A DNA stretch of 64,000 nucleotides. Source: Irpex lacteus. Lineage: Eukaryota; Basidiomycota; Agaricomycetes; Polyporales; Irpicaceae. Shown here piece by piece: positions 1 to 12,500 of the stretch (its first letter is position 1; each line of letters begins with the position of its first letter). Position numbers and translations under genes: made by a program. The DNA lies in the NCBI GenBank assembly GCA_001986395.2, contig MQVO02000031.1, positions 1-64,000 on the forward strand, in the 5' to 3' direction. The notes beneath the pieces are model-generated. The model was not told the DNA's origin. It ran no database searches and worked only from the letters and a program-made list of their open reading frames with translations.

Positions 1-3000
1 CGTTGAACACACCGAATTGAAATCTCCTCCGATTCTCGTAGGATCTCGACTCAGTACCGCTATCATAAGGACAAATTGTCCCATGCCTTGCAGGCATGTG
101 GACACGGATTAAACAGTCATTGTTTATTAATCGTCCTGTTGACAGCTTCGGACATGTGTTATACGCGGACCCACTTGGAATTGCTCCACTCGAGGCCGTG
201 AGTGGCCCTGATAGGAAGGAAGTCGCCAGCTGATGGGTATGCATGATGGCATGCGACTGAGTACGTACAGGGCTGCGAAGGTCAGATTACTCTCGAAAAT
301 AACGTGCCGCATCTTTAGGGTGGCTTCTGTGCATCCTGCACGATACTGCTAGTTCGTAATCAGCTATCTTGAGCAGCTCCTTCAGCCTAAAAGGATGAAG
401 GACTGTCAACGCCAGTACTAATGACAGAAGAAGGAAAGTCGAGCCCTAAACGTTGACATACAAGGATGATAGAGCAGGCGGCATGACATCCACATATTTG
501 ATATGTAGCCTGCTTTGATGTTCACGGGGACGTTCGGCATATGCATCGAGGTGTTGAAGTGTTCCGTCTTCTGTAAATAACCACAGCATTGGCTTTGCAT
601 TGAGATGTCGTACTCCCATCCACAACAATGATTCCCACATCGGCTGTGATCCTTGCCCTAGACTGCATTGCAGCACTGGGGCTCATCGTCATCGCTTTCC
701 TTCTTTTTCGGATGGTCGCCGATTGTTGCCGTCAACGAGATGACAGGCTGTATCCGGTGATGTCAATGTCGTATGACCCAACGAGCCTTTCAGCTCGGAT
801 CTTTGTCGAACCTCGTCACAGCGTCGATTTGCCCACAGCCCCACGGGAACATGACTCGGATGCTGCTTTACGGCAACGGTGCGCAGTGCAAATAGACCAT
901 CATTTTCAAAGTTGACATTTTGCTGCAGAAGACGTCATGAAGGTTCGGAAGCTCGACGTGAGCATTCTCAGAGCAAGGAGGAAGAATATGCGCGTGCGAA
1001 CATACCATCGACGACGTTCCGGACGACAACCCGTACTCTTGAAACCAATGCCAGAGAGGAGACTTCTTCCAACACCTCCCTAGCCGCGATAGAACCCTTC
1101 AGAGTCGTATACGGGCCCAGTGGAGGTCGGTTTAATGCCCCTCGGTCCTTGGTACTCAAGGGAGTTGGCACCTTGACCGGGGTACAGCCAGGAGAACGTG
1201 CTCGAACAAGTGCCAGACAGTCATCTGTAGAGATCGTTCGCTCTCAGGTATGTCAAACAGATCGAGTCATAAAGTCACGTCAAGCTCATACCTTTCTAGG
1301 ATGCTCGGCATTGCCACCCAGAATCCAATACGTATTGGTTCCAGAGCACGTCAAGCTCTAATAGTCTTCTGAAGAGCCCTCCGGACCTGTCGTCACACCC
1401 AAATATACAGATGGGGGATTTATATCACCACCTCTCTCTTTCCGGATCGCAGTTATGGCTGTGGTCGCGTAGCCCTACGGAGAACACGCCATCCTGGTAC
1501 CCTGTTGGCGAGGGGTATACGAGGGGAGATGGTAGAACATTGCAACTTACTCGAAGTAGGAAGCCGAGATGGGTTGATGGAGAGGCCCAGTTAAGCTAGG
1601 GGTTGAACGATCAGATTTTTCTCGTACATAGTGTCTTGAAATATGCACGCTCATTTATCGAATAAAACTCTGAGTCAAGGTGGTTATAAGCGACGACGCA
1701 TTAAGGAAAGAGTACTAGCTGACCAAACTACGCACTATGCATGACTCCGCATTCTAACTGGTCGCGACAGCATGATCTTGCCCATATTGAAGCTTTCCAG
1801 TACTCGTTTTACAGGCTGAGACTTCGGAGACGTATAATACTTCCAACTATATTTCAATCGTTGTCACATGTACCTGTTTGTGGGCATGTCAGATACGTAT
1901 TAATCATGCTACTCACTGTCAGTGCATCGACGAATAAGGCACTTATCGATGCTCATTGGTACCAGAACCGAAGAGCACATCTCGTCCTCGTCCCACTCCC
2001 TTGCTACAAGATCTCCTCCTGCAACACCTATGACGGTGCTAATTCCTTCGGTTATCGTTAATCAGTACTTCAACACCAGAGTGGTAACAAGCATGGGTGA
2101 ACCAGCCTATATAAACTCGATTATCCGGAGTAAGGAGAGGATAAACGGGAGCCGTGCTCATCCCCACGAGATATCTCCACTCTGGGAGTTTAGAGGAAGA
2201 TACGCACTGGTTCAACAAGTATAACATTTTTGTTGACCAGAGGCTAAGAACGTGATTAAAGACCTGTTTCATATTATAGTGGTACCAGATCAATATCCAG
2301 CGCGGGGCTGACACAGGGCGACTGTGTATCTTTCAGAATGCGTACACAGGGGGTTATGCATATGCTGACCCAACGAACCTTGTAGCCGGGGCTCCGATAG
2401 TCGAGAACGTCGTCGCCACGCTGTGGAGAATCACCTATATTGATGGGAAGTCTACGTGAGATACATGATGACTGCATCGCACTCAATCCCAATACTAACC
2501 TCCGTCGCGTAGAATAAGCCCAGAGGGCCTACCAGAAACTATGCAAACGTTATATTGGAGTTGCCAGGACTTAACGAGCGGGATAGCGGTACGTGACGGG
2601 CCTTAGCAAATGTTGCTGTCATGATCCTAACAGCGTTTAGTGTACGCTGCAATATGGTGATAATGATGCGAGGAATATGTGGACCATCAAGTTGGTATGA
2701 GCTGAGGGATTCAATGATTAGTAGTGTCTATGCAGTTGCGGTCATAACCTACGTCTATGTATTGTGCATGTCTTGCTGCATGCCCCATTCGTTAGATGCG
2801 CCTGAACGATAGAAATTTTGGTGTACTGTCGTGAACTGGACTCTCGTTAACGACCAGTATGTCCTGGATCCGGAAGTAATGTGTGGTGAAGCAAGTGAGT
2901 TCGCTATGTAATGAGTGACTTCAGGTGAAGATCGCGTGAAGTGAGCGGTCGCGCATGCTTGGGTGAAACGTATTGATCAAAGGTGACTCTGTAGCGCTTG

Positions 3001-5844
3001 AAGTCGTGCCGTGAGGTGCAACGGTAGCCTTATGAGGTGCAACGTGACTACACATGTCACAAATGCGTCACTGCTACCGTCGCTGTCACTCGAATATAGC
3101 GCTTTAGCTTTGACCTCAACCATCTCAGTAGCCCTGCCAGTTAATCACCGGTTTCCTCAAATCTACTTGGAGCATGGTTTTGAGATCTATTAACACTGCC
3201 AGTGTCCCGTGTCTATATCGCTGCCTGCGAGGAGTGAACGTAAGTTCGTCCATCTCTGGTGAATGTCTAAATTCTTCAAACACAGATAGTGCCGGATTCC
3301 ATGGTCGGATTATACGAGGCCTAGTGGACAGACGGTGCGCTTAACTATTTTTTTGACGTCTTGGTCGTAGACTCCAAGTTTGGGAACTTAACGGGTAGCT
3401 CTATGTCGGCGTGTCGACTGGGTCCATCTGTATCGTCCCATACATCGAATAACATTTGAATATCGAAAGCACGAGCGCAACGAAATAGCACAAAAAGCGA
3501 AGTACAACAAAAAGATATCATGGTATTTGCGAAGGGGAACCGAATGCGGACGTTGAGGTCGTAGTCGAAGTATGGAAGCACGAAAGTACTTGCGAGCTTC
3601 ACTAGCTTCACTGTTTATCACTAACTGGTTAATCACGTACGAATAAGCAGCGCGAGAAAAACGCACACTTTCAGCTAAACTTTGACCCCGGATTTCCACC
3701 ACAAGACGCACTGCAGATGCCTACACCTCCGTACTGAAACCTTCTTCGTCGCTGGGCGCATGCTCGTGCTGGTCGTCTTCGTCATCCTGATCTTCCACCT
3801 CCTCCCCGTCCTCGCTCTCATCGTCATCTTCTTCCTCACTCGCGCTCTCCTCGCTATCGTTAGGGTTGTTACTGTCGAGTACGATCCAATTGGTCGCACA
3901 TGAGAAGGTCCCATGCGGTGCGAACTGGCGAGGTGTCATAACTGACAGTTCGAACGGTGTCCGACTGTTCAGAATCAGATTCGGACGGCGCAGAAAAAGT
4001 ACCAAGGGCTATAGAAGTTACAATGGCGCGTGAGTTAACACACAACTATGGTGGTGGATGTGCTACGTACAATGGGGAAACCTGGTTGTTGATATTGCGG
4101 GGAAGAGATCCGAACCTGTACGCGGCCAACCTCGCTCATTGTTCTCATCCGGTACGCCTCATCGGGATATGAGAGGACGATAGTCGACATGGCCAAGGAT
4201 CGTTTGGGATACGAGTCGCGCTGGACAAAACTAGGTGTTAATGTTGGCAAGGATGCAGATGCTCAGGTGCGTGTCTAACGCGTGCATTTTCTACCCCAGC
4301 TCGAACCCCGACTCATTTTCCCATTGATTGAGATATGGATCTCGCAAGAAACGCCCGTTTAGTGCTTCGATGCTCTTTGACCGTAGCTGGCCCATTGCCG
4401 TTCGCCAGCACGAACCAAGAATGAAGAACGGTCAGGCCTCTGAAAGGTAGGTGGATTGTGCTGAGCTTTGCGCTGACATCGACGTCGTTTGCCTAGTATG
4501 ACGACTGTAGCAACTTGGATGCCTTTACAGAGGTATAGAAGTTGTCTGACTTTTCCTCTGCGGCCGAACCCGTCCACTTGTCAATTTTACAACGCTCATC
4601 TAACTTAGACCCCTTTCAGTCGGATACTATCATTACATGACAAGCCCAAGCCTACGCTCAATCGCAACGTTCGTTCACCAGCGTCCATCGCCCTCACGTT
4701 TCATTTAGGGACTCTTTGCTGTAACCGCCATGCAACCCGACTAACGTCTCCCTAGACCCGGACTTTAGGCTTCAGTAAGTACGAAGTTGACGACCAAATC
4801 AGATAGAAGATTCTCCGGAGTCGAATATGGGTCACCAGCCTCGATGGTTTACAGAGAAGCATTTCATTTTTTGAGTTAAATGGACTTGAAAGCTACTAGT
4901 AGGGCCCGCGACGACAAGAAAGAAGAAGACGACAGTTCGTATGCGGTCATAACCAAGAGAGATGGGCTCTGCTCGCAACAATAAATAGGACCAGAGGTAC
5001 GTGCCAGTGCTCCTACTACGTTCTTTCACAACATCTGACCCGTCATTTTTACCGTGGGCCGGGAAGCCATCGCTGTTGCATCACGGGGCAACAATATTCA
5101 CAACAACACTCACACAGTCTGTTCATTACCCTTGTAACACTCTATAAGCCTGAGCAGCAATGAAAGGCTCCGTATACATCTCAAAGCTGTCGACTTGGGG
5201 ATTCATGCTAGGAAACACGAGGGTCTTGAGGCTAACGTTCGCGTTTGCCAGTTGGTTCCTGTGCCAGACTTACAGCCTCCATTCGATAAGTCCAAATATT
5301 TGTTGCTGTGAATTCTGATGCGTTATCGTATGGTACTGACCGATTGTAAGCTCAATCCGCCAGATGTGAGGACGATGTCCCAGCGCACAACGCACTATTC
5401 GGAGATACCACCAGAATGGGGGCTTCCAGTTTGCCTTCACAGAAATGGTCATACATAGTGGCTTGAAAACAAGACCATATGGCTGCATATTTTCGTCCTC
5501 ATGATGCTAGCATGCATCTAGAATGTTATACTCACGGCAAGCTCCTCATATCAAAGGCTACAGGTGCGAACCCAACATCCTTCTGTTATGCCGACCAACT
5601 TCGAGGTGTACCTCTTTCTAGACATGTTAGATCAACATATCATCTCCAGGACGTCGCTTACGTTTACCTTGAGTGAGCGTCGTTGGCAGTTCGTTTGTAA
5701 AGACCGCTACTAAACCGTGCAATGGATTGTGCGTAACAGATGGGACCCAGCCACATTTTACCTGCTCATCGTAGCGCACCCCTCCTTCCTGTTCCTTCTT
5801 TCCATCATTCTTGAAATATTTCCCTCACTCGTATCTCCCATGAT
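1..5844. other. gene-poor degenerate stretch
   Basis: No gene could be supported here. All open frames are short (under about 160 codons), lack recognisable domains and do not join through convincing splice sites. The longest, at 628-915 and 879-1361 on the plus strand, overlap in different frames; the first has one hydrophobic stretch near its N-terminus but no family signature. A minus-strand acidic tract at 3721-4005 is listed separately. The base composition looks mixed and unbiased compared with the GC-richer retrotransposon that follows. The sequence could hold decayed genes or old mobile-element remnants that cannot be recognised by eye. Confidence 0.5.
3721..4005 (-). other. short acidic reading frame, possible gene fragment
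   Basis: A 94-codon minus-strand frame ends in a run of about 45 residues made almost wholly of Asp, Glu and Ser, followed by a short tail and a stop. Such acidic tails occur at the ends of many nuclear or chaperone proteins, but no domain precedes it here and no upstream exon could be joined with confidence. The overlapping plus-strand frame at 3682-3903, which looks like a membrane protein, is the antisense of this GA-rich tract and is not a second gene. It is probably a fragment or chance frame. Confidence 0.2.
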
Positions 5845-5932
5845 GTTGTTCAGGTCAGAGCGAAGCAGACGCGAGGCCACGCACTCTATAACAGCCCGAA
5901 GCAATCCGAATGATTACATTGACACCCCCCGC
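5845..5932 (+). pseudogene. aquaporin pseudogene, 5' fragment left of the LTR element
   Basis: This is the left part of the aquaporin relic whose main body begins at 17122. When the retrotransposon and one copy of its CCCGC duplication are removed, the open frame ending in YIDTPR at 5932 continues in the same frame into the MIP-like exon at 17122. A pyrimidine-rich stretch ending in CAG just before 5856 could be a splice acceptor. The first transmembrane segment lies to the right of the insertion, so this part would encode only the hydrophilic N-terminus. The left limit is uncertain. Confidence 0.45.
5928..5932. repeat. target-site duplication, left copy (CCCGC)
   Basis: The five bases CCCGC directly before the 5' LTR recur at 17122-17126 directly after the 3' LTR. 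Five-base duplications are typical of Ty3/gypsy integrases and mark this as one integration event with no later rearrangement of its ends. Confidence 0.95.
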
Positions 5933-6312
5933 TGTGACCTGGAAGGGTAGTTAGTTCCCAACGAGCGCACGTAGCTAATTTTTTCGTTTATTTTCACATT
6001 ATCGTCGATAACCTCGGACATGAGCTCGCCTCATGTTCACCTCATGTTGTAGCATTATTTAGCTCTGTGTGTATCTTCTGAATGCACATCTCTTCTTTCC
6101 CACATACGTCTTCGCTTGAGCATAGCTCGCGGAGGCACGGAGAGCGGCGATCTATTTCTACTTCTCGTCTTCGCAGCCCTCGGCGCTGCGAGAGACGACC
6201 GACTGCCCGATTAGGCAGTTATCTCGACTCTACACCTCTGGTTCCTAGCGTTCGCCGGGACGACTCGCGGTCGATCCACCCAGATCTGAGACTGCTCGCG
6301 TCGAGCGTCACA
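5933..6312 (+). repeat. 5' long terminal repeat
   Basis: The 380-bp repeat has TG...CA ends and is identical to the 3' copy except for C instead of T at 6249. It should carry the element's promoter and transcript start; the AT-rich part around 5978-6000 is the likeliest core-promoter area, but no clear TATA box could be named. Open frames that start in the LTR (6082-6438) recur in the 3' LTR and are not separate genes. Confidence 0.97.
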
Positions 6313-6523
6313 GAGGTGGACACACTGGGAAATCGACCGTACCGGCCGACTCTGGATCCAACTGTTCATCATTCCGTTCTCAAACCCCAGAAACCAATCC
6401 GCATTACATCAGCTCGAGAACGCGGAGTTACTCACTAAGCTACGTCGACGAAAGATCATTCTATCGTTCTTCGAATCGCTACTCGACAATCCTCAGCAAT
6501 CTCGAGCTCTCGCGATCGACACC
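6313..6523 (+). other. leader between 5' LTR and gag-pol, with possible primer-binding site
   Basis: This 211-bp stretch is the untranslated leader. A primer-binding site normally starts a few bases after the LTR with TGG, the complement of a tRNA CCA end. TGG occurs at 6317, four bases inside, followed by ACACACTGGG, but I could not match it to a named tRNA. Self-priming from the transcript 5' end, known in Tf1-like fungal elements, is an alternative. The ATG at 6524 has a purine at -3 (ACC before ATG) and is the first in-frame start of the large ORF. Confidence 0.6.
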
Positions 6524-9500
6524 ATGTCTGCTACGCAGGGTGCCGACGCGCCCGACAATCCATCATTCCAATCGAACGCCTCGAGGAGGCAACAGCTCCC
6601 CCCATCAGCTACCCTCCCGGGCTCATTCGGGGAGAATTCCTTCGTAACCGAATCGCAGCGACGTCAGCTCGGAACTATCGAAGAAGAAACATCCGCGCAG
6701 GCACAAGCGGAGAGAGAGGCCGTGATCAGGGAGCTAGAGAGAGACGACGAGGATGAAGGGGAGGACGGAGCGGACAAGTCGATGGCTGAAAGACTGTACG
6801 ACGAATACGTCAGAGACAGCTCAACACGAGTGAGTCTCAAGCAGGAAGTCTGCCAATACATCAACCGCGCCAAATGGTCCCCCGCAGACATCGTCGACTA
6901 CGGGTCCGTTATCGGCGTAGCGAATCGACCTCGCTTCGCCCTAAGGCCACCTATCCTTCGCTCCCTCGACCGCGTCTTCGCCAACCTGCAGACGCTGCTG
7001 TCGAAGCTGGCCGCTGAAATACCCCGCCGTCGCGCCGCGAACAACTATCACTATCTCCTTGACCCTAAAGGCGACCTTCTCCCAGTTCTGAAGGGAGCCA
7101 ACTCGCTCGCGGAGCTAGCTGGAGCCTGGGAGATTCTACGAGAGAGGCTCGAGAAAGGCCACAGACTCACGAAGAGATACGTTCGCGAGAGCAAGGGGGA
7201 CCAAAGCGCCCTTTCGCCCGCGTCCACCCTCTCGGAAGTCTATCGACCATTCGGAGATGACGTCCCCACTGAGCAGCGCATCCGCGAATACAAGGCGTTA
7301 GTACCCAACCATCAGCGAGCACAGCTTCCTCCAGGCGACGTCTTAGACTATGCCAAGCCGCTAGAGGAGATCGTCGACCTCTCTCCAAGGCTCCAAGCTG
7401 CATTCCCGCATCGAGAACCTGAGACTACTCCTCGTGCATACTCGTACAGCCTCGCGGGCAAGAAGGAGGACGTCTCGTACTTCACGCGAACCAGTTACGG
7501 TCCTGGCTTTACGGTACCTCTGCGAATGTCCCAGCCGGAGTCTATCAGCACGGGTCTCCTACGGAAGAATCGCACCCGAGGTAAGGATAAGGCAGTCTCC
7601 TTCCTGGACGCGCGGGCACAACAAGCAACGGCCGAGCCTGTCGAGGAACCAGACCCGTTCGCCGAAGCAGACTGGTCGCAGATATACTCGTCGACGGCTA
7701 GAGTCGTTCCCCGCGACTCGCAGCCTGGCCCTAGCGCTGCCCCTCGCTTCCTCGAGGCCCCTGACGTGTTGGCTGGTAACGTCCTGCACGGGCTGGCTTC
7801 TGCCAGCGCAGCCCCTCGAGCCCCGGTGTCTGAGCGAGTTGCGCCACCAACTATGACAGGGGCCCCTCCAACGGTCGATGCGGTCGCGCTAGGCGTAGAC
7901 CTACGCACGCTGGAAGGTCCCGGTCGCCAACTCAACTCAGATCAGGTGTCAGCATGGCGAACTCAAGTGTCAGCTCACCAGGCTGCCCCTGCGGGATTCG
8001 CATCGTCAAAGCCCTTGCCACCCATCCCTAGCGCGAATATGGGAGGAGGCAGAGGAAGCCAGAGCAACGTAGAGCAACACGCGCAGCCTGTCAACTCCTC
8101 CTTGCCAGGACTAACGCCTTCCCCTTCGCGTCACGACGGGGGAAGCCCACCCGGAGGAGGAGGTGGATTCCCTGGAGGAAACGGAGGCCCATCTTACCCT
8201 GGAGGTGGGGGTCCACCGTTCCCCGGAGGAGGAGGCGGCCCACCGTTCCCTGGAGGAGGGGGTGGCCCACCATTCCCTGGAGGTGGAGGTCCGCCATTCC
8301 CCGGAGGTGGAGGCCTCCCGTTTCCTGGAGGAGGAGGACCACCATACCCGGGTGGAGGACCGGGAGGCGGAGGCCCCCCCTACCCAGGAGGCGGTGGTGG
8401 CGGCGGTGGCCCTCCCGGAGGTCCCTACGGGGGATGGATACCGCTACAGAACGGTCAGTGGGACCACCAGTTCCAGATACCCACTGCGCTCGTACCTCAG
8501 ATTAAGCTCGGTCAGACTATCGACTCTGTCATACCGATCTGGGACGGCCATTGGGGCACCGCGCTCGAGTGGTTCGCCAGCGTGCAAGAGTTCGCGGGTA
8601 CTGGAGGCTACATACCGTGGCAGCTGGGATATCACCTCTGGAGTCGCCTCAAGGAGGGTTCAGGAGTACGCACATGGTTCCAAAATCTCACGCCCGACTG
8701 GAAGAGCTGGATGAGACGGTATTACGTTAACTTCCTGGTATCGGTCGAGCAGAACTTCCTGGGACTCACGTGGAAACAGGATCGCGCTGCGGAATACGCC
8801 ATCCAATCCTTCCGACAGACTGGCCGTACTCGAGAGTCCCCCGTCCAGTTCATCCAGCGACGACTGCTGTCCTTGCGCTTGCTGTACCCCAACTTGATTG
8901 GCTCACCTGAGGAGGTAAGAGAAGTGATGAGGGCCGCGCCGGTGTTCTGGAAGAACATCCTAAGCTGGGACACGATCCCGTCTGTAATGGAGCTGCAAAC
9001 GAGGGTCATAGAAATGGAACCTCAGTTAGTATCCGCTTCAGACTCACTGCACGCTCCCGCTCTTCACCGAGACCAGTTCGCACGCTATCTCAAGGAGTAC
9101 TTCCGGGACAATAACATCGACTTACGAAACTTTCGCTCGAGGACGGTTCACGCGGCGACCACCGATCCTGCTCTGGACTATAACCAACCCGATCCATCCA
9201 TTGAAGAGTCTTCGGGTCACGATGACCTCGTATCTGGCCACGAGTCCCCTCTCGTTGTCGAGTGCTACGCCCTGGCGAAGAAACGGCAGCGACCTCCTCC
9301 TAAGGACGGCTACCCCTTCAAAAAACGCGACGAAGTGGTTAGCCCCCTCAGGCCGCCGCCGTCCCCGTGCAAATGCTGTGGCAGTGACAAGCACTGGGAC
9401 AAAGAGTGTCCCTGGTTCAGTCTTTGGGAGAGGAAATTTGGCAGGGGGAAGGACAAAGTAGCTCGAGTTGCGGGTGCTCAGACCGATGAGGAGAGTTTCG

Positions 9501-12500
9501 AAGACATGTACAGTACGACCTTCGAAGAATTGATTTCGCAAGCCTGCTATTCGCTCTACCTTGATCCCGTCGTGAAGTCTGCCCGTTTCGCGTACGCTCG
9601 CCTTATGGAGGAGGTAGGAGGCTCTGAACCTCAGAGCACTCCGCGCCAGGCCTACGTCTCGCGATCTGAACCGGAGGTGCTGAAGCGGCGTGCTCCCAGA
9701 GTGACTATGGAAGTCGTTCCCGAAGAAGCGTCCGACAAGCCAGTCGCTGAGGTCTACCTTATCGAAGACAATCTCGACAGCGAGCGACTACCCTCGACTG
9801 AGGAAACGATGGGCGACGAGGGCGACTCACCGGAAGTGTCAACAGCCGAAGGACGACTGGACGCCCTACAAGTGACGGCTAAGGAGGTAAACTGGGTTCG
9901 ACCCCGGAGGTACAAGCCCAGCGGGACGTCTGCCATCGGAGTATCGGTGCTCTCGATACCGGGAAGGATAAACGATCCCGGGGGGCCAGTGGAGGACTTG
10001 CGTCTAGACTCCGGAGCGGACGTGACTCTCATATCCGCGACGTACTACGCAAACCTCGCTAAGCCCCCAAAACTCCGTCAAGGTCGAAAAATGGACTTAT
10101 GGCAACTGACCGATAAGTCGTCCAGAATCGAGGGCTACGTGGAAGTACCTATCTTCGTGACTAGTTCGACGGGAGAAACCATAGGGCTGATAGCGGAGGC
10201 TTACGTAGTCCCGAACATGAACGTACCTATCCTTCTCGGGGAGGACTTCCATATCGCCTATGAGCTCAGCGTGACGCGACACTTAGAATTTGGTACCACG
10301 GTCGCCATCTCGAATACGGGCTTGAGTCTGGAAGCTAAAGGCGTACGAAGACCGACGTACCCCGAGCTGTCTCCCAACCCGTCTCGCCTAGCCTCCTTCG
10401 TTAGAGCGAAACTCCACCGACGCAACAAGAACCGACGCTGGAGAAGGAAACAGGCCCTTGAGAAAGCGTCGCGGGTAGCCACCGTAGCCAAGGACGTCTG
10501 TATCCCCGCAAACTCTTGTGTCAACGTGAGCGTGGAGTGTCCTTTTAAAGAAGGGAGGTCGTGGCTAGTCGAGAAGTCCATGCTGGGTGACGACCGCGTA
10601 GCCCCTCTTGTAGTACCCAACGTCCTGATCGACGAAAGCTACCCCCGTGTACCCGTAAGCAACACCACGAACATGCCGAGGTGGCTAAGGAAAGGGGAGT
10701 TGCTCGGGGAGCTACGCGACCCTCGTGGCTACTTCGACAGACCAAAGAGCGACAAGGAGTGGACGGAAATGTCCTTGGGAGCTGATAGAGTAGTGGCTTT
10801 GACGGAGGCCATGAGGAGCGTCGAAACGAGCCCGAACGCGAAAGACAGAGTCTTCTTAGGCAAGGAAGATGGGACCTTCATTAAATCACGAGCACGCGAG
10901 GGCCGAAACGTTGAGTCAGACGCAGGGGGAAGCCCACGCGAGACGGTAGTAGAACCTGAGGAGGAATGGGGGCCGAAAACGGCAGAGGTCCCTGACCCGA
11001 CGGTATACTCCTCAGCCGACCTAGAGAGTCTCATCGACGTCGCCGAGGTACCCGAAGGCCTACGACCTCGAATATGGGAGATGCTCCGTAAACGGATTGG
11101 TGCATTTGGCTTCGATGGGAGGCTCGGCCACATGGAGACGAAGTGTCGCATCCGGACCAAGGAAGGCGTCGAACCAATTTCCGTTCCCATGTACGCTAGC
11201 TCTCCTGCTAAGAGGCAGGTCATCGACGAGCAGTTGAAAACTTGGTTCGAACAAGGAGTAATCGAGCCATCTCAGAGCCCTTGGGGAGCACCGGTGGTTA
11301 TCGTCTACCGTAATGGAAAGGCCAGGTTCTGTGTGGACTATCGTAAGCTCAACGCTCAGACGATACCTGACGAATTTCCCTTACCTCGCCAGACCGAGAT
11401 CCTTTCCGCTCTCTCAGGAGCTCAGGTGCTGTCGTCTCTGGACGCCCTTTCGGGCTTCACGCAGATCGAGATTGCAGATGAAGACGTTGAGAAGACCGCC
11501 TTTCGTACGCACCGGGGGCTTTTTCAATTTCGACGCATGCCTTTCGGCCTGAAGAACGGGCCCTCGATCTTTCAGCGAACCATGCAGAATATACTCGCGC
11601 CTTACCTGTGGCTGTTCACGTTGGTTTACATTGACGACATAGTAGTCTACTCGAGGAACTACGAGGAACACCTTGATCACCTTGACAAAGTTCTACAGGC
11701 GATTGAGCGAGCAGGACTCACCTTGTCGCCCAAGAAGTGCCATTTATTCTACAGTTCCATCCTACTCCTGGGGCACAAGGTGTCAAGACTCGGGCTCTCA
11801 ACACATGAAGAGAAGGTCAGGGCGATCAGCGAGCTGAAGAGACCAACGAAAGTATCAGAGCTACAGACCTTCCTAGGGATGGTCGTGTATTTCTCGATGT
11901 TTATCCCCTTCTACGCGAACATTGCCTCCCCTCTGTTCAAACTTCTCCGGAAGGGCAGCGCCTGGCGTTGGGGCCCCGAAGAGGAATACGCGTTTGAGGC
12001 TGCGAAAGCTGCTCTTAAGGCTGCCCCCGTGCTAGGTCACCCCATAGAAGGACGACCGTACCGTCTATACACCGACGCATCGGACGAGGCGATAGGTTGC
12101 TGTCTGCAGCAAGTTCAACCTATGCTAGCAGGAGACTTGAAAGGCACCAAAGCCTACGAGAAGCTGGAGAAAGCGTACGAAGAAAAAGGAGACGTACCTC
12201 ACTTTGTGGTGAAGTTGTCGTCGAAAATCAACGACCACGCCTTCAAAGACGAGTGGGCGACGCAACTCGACTCGACGACGGTACACGTAGAAAGGGTGCT
12301 CGCTTACTGGTCCCGCACGCTGAAGAGCGCGGAGACGAGATACTCAGCCACGGAGAGGGAAGCCCTAGGGGCGAAGGAAGGCCTAGTTCGATTCCAGCCG
12401 TACATCGAAGGAGAAAAGGTGCTGTTAGTCACGGACCACGCGGCGCTGCAATGGGCAAAGACTTACGAGAACGCAAATCGAAGACTCGCAGCCTGGGGGG

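Noticed and set aside
3682..3903. Plus-strand frame that looks like a hydrophobic membrane protein
   Set aside because: It is the antisense of an acidic GA-rich tract; reading its complement yields Leu, Val and Ile runs by codon composition alone.
6082..6438. Open frame beginning in the 5' LTR, repeated at 16891-17175
   Set aside because: It lies in the LTR and leader, is duplicated only because the LTR is, and diverges as soon as the LTR ends.
9122..9541. 139-codon antisense frame in gag-pol
   Set aside because: It is an antisense shadow of the zinc-knuckle region with no own features.
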